From positions 1-19,130 of the forward strand of contig DASSIM010000136.1 in assembly GCA_035691865.1 (NCBI GenBank): a DNA stretch of 19,130 bases, read 5' to 3'. This document shows, in pieces, positions 14,161-19,130 of the stretch. The translations under genes and the position numbers were made by a program. Position 1 is the stretch's first letter, and each line of letters opens with the position of its first letter. Below the pieces are notes generated by a model. It was not told the origin of the DNA and made no database searches. It was given only the letters and a program-made list of their open reading frames with translations. This stretch comes from Nitrosopolaris sp035691865. GTDB taxonomy: Archaea > Thermoproteota > Nitrososphaeria > Nitrososphaerales > Nitrososphaeraceae.

Positions 14161-15147
14161 TTACTCAAGATTTGAAAGTGCCATTTCTATATCAGGCGAG
14201 CAATCCATATCATCCCAGTCCAAAACATTTCTATTCGGAATGATTCTGGATAGAGGATCGTAAGCATCAAATCTTGTTGTTTCGTCAAACGATGCTAAAA
14301 GATGAACCTTTGTTTTATCGGAGTCCGAATCTGCAATTGCAACACCCACATTCCCATCGTCCTTAAAGATTTCTTGTAGCGTATTAAGAAGCGAATTCAA
14401 AAGGCCGAGGGGAACATTCTTGCCACCCATGACATATAACACGGCACTCTTGACAGGACCGGCATATGCGTTCTGGTATAACATGGTAACAGAATCCTTG
14501 GCAGATAATTCTGTTCCGCCAACATGACTGCTGGTACAGAGTAAGCTCAAGTCGCTATAACTGTAACCGCCGCTGCAGATTAAACCAATAGTCTCAGAGA
14601 GAGCTTTATTTGTAATTTTATAACAATCTTCGGCAGATAATTCTGGATTATTGTTTAGAAAGGCCTCGTTGTCAATAACGATAGTCGCGTCAGAGGATTC
14701 TCGAATTCTTTTAAGAGAGATCGCTGCTTGAAAGACGCGATCTTTTTCAAACTTGAAAGGCATCACGACAAATGAAACCACAGTCTTCGAATTAGAATGC
14801 TCTTTTGCCAACCTACAAACGACTGGAGCAATCGCGCTACCCCCTCTTCCAGCCAAGTTTGCTACCACAACCACTGTGTTAGAACCATGTAGCACCGGTC
14901 TTATTCTTGTTGCAGAAGCCTGAGCATAGAACCTTAATTTATAACTAGATGGATTAACCCAAGATTTTGGGTTAATCAGAATAGAGTTAGAACCCCCAAC
15001 TAAGTCTTTTGTGTCATTACTTATCAAAACACACTCAGAATTGATTGATTTGCAAGCCTCTCTTGCTATTCTGCTCCCTGCGCCGCCAATCCCTATTACC
15101 AAAATAGGTTTTTCAATCTCCAAATTATCTTCCAGAACCCTTCCCAT
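14161..15147 (-). CDS. Divergent FtsZ/tubulin-superfamily protein
   Basis: A 328-residue protein with the FtsZ fold order but weakened nucleotide motifs. The T1 loop is kept as VIGIGGAGSRI (17-27). The tubulin signature GGGTGTG is replaced by AGRGGSA (99-105). The following APVVCRLAKE, VVSFVVMPFKFEKDRV (123-138) and TIVIDNEAF (155-163) align with FtsZ. At the T7 loop, where FtsZ has NxDxxD, this protein reads GYSYSD (194-199), keeping only the last Asp. The C-terminal domain is short and ends in an acidic stretch without an obvious FtsZ tail. Thaumarchaeota divide with Cdv proteins, so this paralogue probably is not the division ring. GTP binding is possible; hydrolysis looks impaired. ATG at 15147 has TAATATCT on the - strand about 22 nt upstream. 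Confidence 0.82.
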   Translation of the reverse strand: MGRVLEDNLEIEKPILVIGIGGAGSRIAREACKSINSECVLISNDTKDLVGGSNSILINPKSWVNPSSYKLRFYAQASATRIRPVLHGSNTVVVVANLAGRGGSAIAPVVCRLAKEHSNSKTVVSFVVMPFKFEKDRVFQAAISLKRIRESSDATIVIDNEAFLNNNPELSAEDCYKITNKALSETIGLICSGGYSYSDLSLLCTSSHVGGTELSAKDSVTMLYQNAYAGPVKSAVLYVMGGKNVPLGLLNSLLNTLQEIFKDDGNVGVAIADSDSDKTKVHLLASFDETTRFDAYDPLSRIIPNRNVLDWDDMDCSPDIEMALSNLE

Positions 15148-15227
15148 TTATCAGGATAGCATAGATATTAGTTAAGAGTTTTGGTGGTCTACGGTTTCTT
15201 GAGCTAGTGTGCCCAAGTACCATTTAA

Positions 15228-16502
15228 TCAGCCTATTAACATGTGGCTAGAAAACTCTTGCACTTTGACTCTTGTTCTGTCGCCTAGTTGAATCTGACAG
15301 CCTGGTGAGCGGGCAATGTGCACAGGCTTGTACGCATAGTTTCTTCCACGTAGCCACCTAGAATTTGATTGATCAATAATAATTTCACCTTCCCATCCCT
15401 TCCATAACGCGTTACGTTTCAAAGCAATATTATTGCTGAGCAAATGCATCTGCTTACTTCTGACCTTTATAATTTGAGAACTTAACTTCTTAAACTTTGC
15501 AGCCGTCGTTCCAGGTCTAGCACTGTATTTAGAAATATTGACAATGTCGGGTTCGGTGGCTTTTATTATATCTATAGTTCTCTCGAAATCATCCATATTC
15601 TCAGAGGGGAAACCAACAATCACGTCAGTAGCGATGCTCATCCTAGGAATCTTACTCCTAAATGTTTTGACAGCATCAACAAATCTTTTTGCGGTATGAC
15701 CCCTTTTCATTTCTCTAAGAATATTGTCGCTACCGCTTTGGACTGGAATATGTAAGAACTTGAAGATCCTGTCGCTTTCTGCGAAGAGCTCTGCCAACTT
15801 TTCAGTCATGTCCGTAAGAAACATCGGATTCATCATACCTACTCGAATTTTATAATCGCCATTTACTCTTATACAAGATTCAAGAAGCTCAATCAGATTT
15901 GACCCGATGTCTCTTCCATAACAACCGTTGTCGGTTGAACTGAGCCAGATCTCTTTGCAACCGTCATTGACATCGTGTCGAAATTGTCGTAATATATCTC
16001 CTATACGGTAACTTCTTAATTGCCCTTTTGCGAGTTTCGTCTGGCAGAATGTGCATCCACTCATGCATCCACTTGCTATTTCTATTATGCTAGTCACAGG
16101 ATTAACTCGTACTTTCGGCAGGTTAATTTTGTCAGAAACAGAATCCTCTAGAGCTACTGCTCGTCGTCCAGAAATTGTGGATTTTACAACATCTATTGTA
16201 CGATTAATGGAATGTGGTCCAAGCAGAGAAGCCGTAGGATACCTAGTCTCTAGAAGTTTCTTGTTTGCCTTGGGAAGGCAACCGGCTATTATCAACGGCT
16301 TTCCTGTTTTCATTAATTGGCCTACTCTGTGAAGCATTTTGTGTTCGGTGACGTCTTTTACTGAGCATGTTACGATAATATTCATGGAACTGCCCCTTTC
16401 GTTATCCCCTAACTGGTAACCACTTTCCTTCAAGATCCCGCTTATCATTTCGGAATCTCCCATGTTCGCTGTGCAGCCGTATGCTTCTACCCATATTTTC
16501 AT
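15228..16502 (-). CDS. MiaB-like tRNA methylthiotransferase (e-MtaB type, t6A37 -> ms2t6A37)
   Basis: Radical-SAM methylthiotransferase of 424 residues that adds a methylthio group to t6A37 of tRNA. The N-terminal UPF0004 domain begins MKIWVEAYGC and carries cluster ligands C10, C46 (VTCSVKDVTEHK) and C75 (AGCLPK). The radical-SAM motif is C146-x3-C150-x2-C153. The C-terminal 60 or so residues (GWEGEIIID to VKVQEF) form a TRAM RNA-binding domain. The TCSVK signature fits the archaeal/eukaryotic e-MtaB branch. The frame extends upstream to a TTG at 16634, adding 44 low-complexity residues; TATA-like boxes sit just before that TTG, so the extension may be translated or be a 132-nt leader. ATG at 16502 is chosen from the family N-terminus. 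Confidence 0.9.
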   Translation of the reverse strand: MKIWVEAYGCTANMGDSEMISGILKESGYQLGDNERGSSMNIIVTCSVKDVTEHKMLHRVGQLMKTGKPLIIAGCLPKANKKLLETRYPTASLLGPHSINRTIDVVKSTISGRRAVALEDSVSDKINLPKVRVNPVTSIIEIASGCMSGCTFCQTKLAKGQLRSYRIGDILRQFRHDVNDGCKEIWLSSTDNGCYGRDIGSNLIELLESCIRVNGDYKIRVGMMNPMFLTDMTEKLAELFAESDRIFKFLHIPVQSGSDNILREMKRGHTAKRFVDAVKTFRSKIPRMSIATDVIVGFPSENMDDFERTIDIIKATEPDIVNISKYSARPGTTAAKFKKLSSQIIKVRSKQMHLLSNNIALKRNALWKGWEGEIIIDQSNSRWLRGRNYAYKPVHIARSPGCQIQLGDRTRVKVQEFSSHMLIG

Positions 16503-16651
16503 ATTCTTGGATCGATGACCTAATGAAGCTGACAAATCTCGCAAGCTAGCATTATGAGAAGTCGTTGGGACGTTTGGTCCTTTGTTTAAAGAAGGTATCT
16601 TTTCAATTAAACTTGGTTGCAAGGAACGGAACAATTCTATCGCAGTAGTCG

Positions 16652-16675
16652 AATAATATTATGTGTAGTATAAAT
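16652..16675 (-). promoter_or_regulatory. Promoter region of the tRNA methylthiotransferase gene
   Basis: On the - strand two AT-rich boxes, ATTTATAC (16675-16668) and ATAATATTAT (16662-16653), lie 23-37 nt upstream of the TTG at 16634. Transcription would begin at or just before that TTG, more than 130 nt before the ATG at 16502. Confidence 0.4.
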
Positions 16676-16714
16676 CGTGTGGCATTTTCGAAGTTGTCCG
16701 TTCTTCCAAAGCGA

Positions 16715-18070
16715 TTAGGAATCTTGATCTGATGATAGTACTCCGGAGTTCACCAATAATTGTGTAGCCTCGAGTAGCCGAGTGATGTCGCTATCGGCAT
16801 GCATTGAGGATATTGCTCCCATTTTTAACGGGAGGAAGAAAATTTGATGCAACGCCATCAATCCTATGTGGTACTTATGGAGTAGTCCCAGATCAGACAT
16901 GGCCACATCAGCAGCGTTCCTTATACTTCTAACCTTGTTATTTAGAAAGTGAGTCAAAAATAACGACCCTTCCCCGGTAACTTGAACGTTGATTTTGGCC
17001 TCTTTAAAGATCTTGGTCAAACCAGCCCTAGCTCTAGCACCAAGTTCATTTATCTTCTGATAAATCTCCTCCCTATTTTTACTAAGATAATTGATGGTTG
17101 TCAATCCTGCTGCCATAGTCATAGGATTACAGGAATATGTCCCCCCACCTATATTGCATCTAGCCTGATTCTCTTTGATTAAGACAGGGTCTGCTAGCGA
17201 CATTATCTCCTTCTTCCCGCAAACAATTCCTATTGGCATTCCGCCGCCTACAATCTTGCCAAGTGTGAATAGATCCGGTTTGATGTTGTATTTTTGTGAA
17301 GCTCCTCCTATGCTTAATCTAAATCCGGTGACAATCTCATCCAGTATAAGAAGGACATCGTTTCTTTGTGCGAATTCTTGTAAACCCTTTATGTAATTAA
17401 GATCTGGAGTAACGCAACCTGCCCCCCCCAGTATTGGTTCCAGGATGATGCATGCTATATCGTCGATAGCAGATTCAAGAATTCTTATAGACGAGTCGAG
17501 ATCGTTGAATGGTAATGATTTGACAAATTGTTCCTCTTCAGTAACAAGACCTGTTCCCTCCTGTTTATAGAACGGAAAGTTCACAGACTGCATAAGTGTA
17601 GTGTTGAATCCATGCCATCCGCCAATTATCTTTGCGATAACACGCTTACGGCTCTTAGCTCTGGCCAGACGAACCGCGTACATCGTTGCCTCAGAACCGG
17701 TGCTTGAAAAACGCAGATTCTCTGCGCAGGGCATGAGTTTCTGAATTAACTCCCCTAACTCGAGCGACATATTGTTTGCCGTCCCGTACAAAGTACCTTT
17801 TCTAATCTGTTGCGACAAAGCATTTACAACTGTACGTGCAGAGTGGCCTAGGATCAGTGACCAATGTCCCATCCAATAGTCGGTATATTCGTTGTCATCC
17901 ACATCGCAGAGAGTTTTACCCTTAGCCCATTTAGAAAAGAATGGATAAGGTTTGAAAAAGCGAATGTTGTGGTTGATTCCACCTGGAAACACTTTGGAGG
18001 CTTCATGAAAGAGTCTTTTGGATGTCTGAGTTTTATCTTCATAGAATGTCCCCAATTCGGATTCTAGCAT
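16715..18070 (-). CDS. Class III PLP aminotransferase, glutamate-1-semialdehyde aminomutase-like
   Basis: A 451-residue fold-type I PLP enzyme. The phosphate-binding SSTGSEATMYAVRLARA (123-138), DEIVTGFR (244-251) and the PLP lysine K272 in TLGKIVGGGMPIG are all present, as is the class III N-terminal gate ASKVFPGG. It most resembles glutamate-1-semialdehyde 2,1-aminomutase (HemL), which makes 5-aminolevulinate for heme. However, where HemL typically has a GxYHGH motif this protein has GGWHGF (150-155), so it may be a paralogue acting on another substrate. The frame extends to a TTG at 18127, adding 19 residues; ATG at 18070 gives the family length. It is transcribed divergently from the 16S rRNA; no other heme-synthesis gene adjoins it. 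Confidence 0.85.
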   Translation of the reverse strand: MLESELGTFYEDKTQTSKRLFHEASKVFPGGINHNIRFFKPYPFFSKWAKGKTLCDVDDNEYTDYWMGHWSLILGHSARTVVNALSQQIRKGTLYGTANNMSLELGELIQKLMPCAENLRFSSTGSEATMYAVRLARAKSRKRVIAKIIGGWHGFNTTLMQSVNFPFYKQEGTGLVTEEEQFVKSLPFNDLDSSIRILESAIDDIACIILEPILGGAGCVTPDLNYIKGLQEFAQRNDVLLILDEIVTGFRLSIGGASQKYNIKPDLFTLGKIVGGGMPIGIVCGKKEIMSLADPVLIKENQARCNIGGGTYSCNPMTMAAGLTTINYLSKNREEIYQKINELGARARAGLTKIFKEAKINVQVTGEGSLFLTHFLNNKVRSIRNAADVAMSDLGLLHKYHIGLMALHQIFFLPLKMGAISSMHADSDITRLLEATQLLVNSGVLSSDQDS

Positions 18071-18361
18071 AACTAAAAATGGAGGATAAAATGATCTATT
18101 ATGTTTTTGTGTGTGATCAGATGGCAAATTGGCGAGACAAGATTTATATTCGAATTTGTTATCAAAGATCTAGAACGTAACATTCAAGGCGGCGTTGGTG
18201 ATGAGCTTTGGTCTTGGTACCATTCAATGACTCACCGACCTCCAGTTGCGCTCACAATATGGGGATTCAATTGTATAAAAGTTGTATCCGACATTGGTCA
18301 CATGACCCGCACAATAACTAAAAGTTGTCCGGCCGTACTCTTTAAGTTAACAATCATACTG
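18071..18361. other. Divergent intergenic region between the aminotransferase and 16S rRNA
   Basis: The region carries the 16S promoter and leader on the + strand and the aminotransferase promoter (AT-rich about 18091-18105) on the other. A + strand open frame starting with ATG at 18101 reads through into the 16S gene and is not credible as a whole. I see no tRNA. Confidence 0.5.
18274..18281 (+). promoter_or_regulatory. TATA box for the rRNA gene
   Basis: TATAAAAG, a near-consensus archaeal TATA box about 90 nt upstream of mature 16S. Initiation near 18302 would give a precursor leader of about 60 nt. The decamer TAAAAGTTGT (18276-18285), overlapping this box, is repeated at 18319-18328. 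Confidence 0.55.

Positions 18362-19130
<769 letters not shown>

Noticed and set aside
16051..16332. A 93-codon + strand frame within the methylthiotransferase gene
   Set aside because: Shadow of the radical-SAM gene; no independent start signal.

Overview
The window comes from a mesophilic ammonia-oxidising-type archaeon of the Thaumarchaeota (Nitrososphaeria), most likely the Nitrososphaerales / group I.1b lineage. The evidence is a partial 16S rRNA at the right edge with archaeal 5' end and conserved 515 and ~787 regions, together with archaeal/eukaryotic-type genes: ribosomal proteins L39e and L31e, aEF-1beta with its zinc-ribbon partner, a Cdc48 ATPase, Pth2, a geranylgeranyl reductase family protein and a divergent FtsZ. 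Protein-coding DNA is AT-rich; several genes use GTG or TTG starts, and many have a TATA-like box 20-35 nt upstream of the start, as expected for leaderless or short-leader archaeal transcripts. I see no mobile element, CRISPR array or tRNA.

Left part (1-6101, + strand): the end of a 4Fe-4S ferredoxin-like gene; a large membrane GT2 glycosyltransferase with an unusual C-terminal extension that looks like an extracytoplasmic sensor domain; then a compact module (2750-5912) of a double winged-helix protein, a P-loop ATPase (ATGA overlap), a small CxxC/CxxH protein and an unrecognised 172-residue protein. This module is the best candidate for an undescribed system. An open frame without a canonical start (5890-6078) follows it.

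Middle (6102-11241): heme O synthase (ctaB, +) converges on a small winged-helix gene (-). Upstream of that, on the - strand, lies the cluster zinc ribbon -> aEF-1beta -> Cdc48, combining translation elongation and protein unfolding; Cdc48 ends in a HbYX-like proteasome-docking tail. A geranylgeranyl reductase family gene lies immediately upstream and is transcribed in the same direction.

Right part (11242-19130): pth2 (+), purF (+) with all four Fe-S ligand cysteines, then rpl39e-rpl31e (+). These converge on a - strand row: class III aminotransferase (GSA-aminomutase-like) -> MiaB/e-MtaB tRNA methylthiotransferase -> divergent FtsZ-like protein. The 16S rRNA (+) diverges from the aminotransferase behind its own TATA box. 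Most of the window is housekeeping (translation, tRNA quality control, purine, heme and lipid metabolism). The unusual parts are the 2750-6078 module, the glycosyltransferase tail and the degenerate FtsZ.
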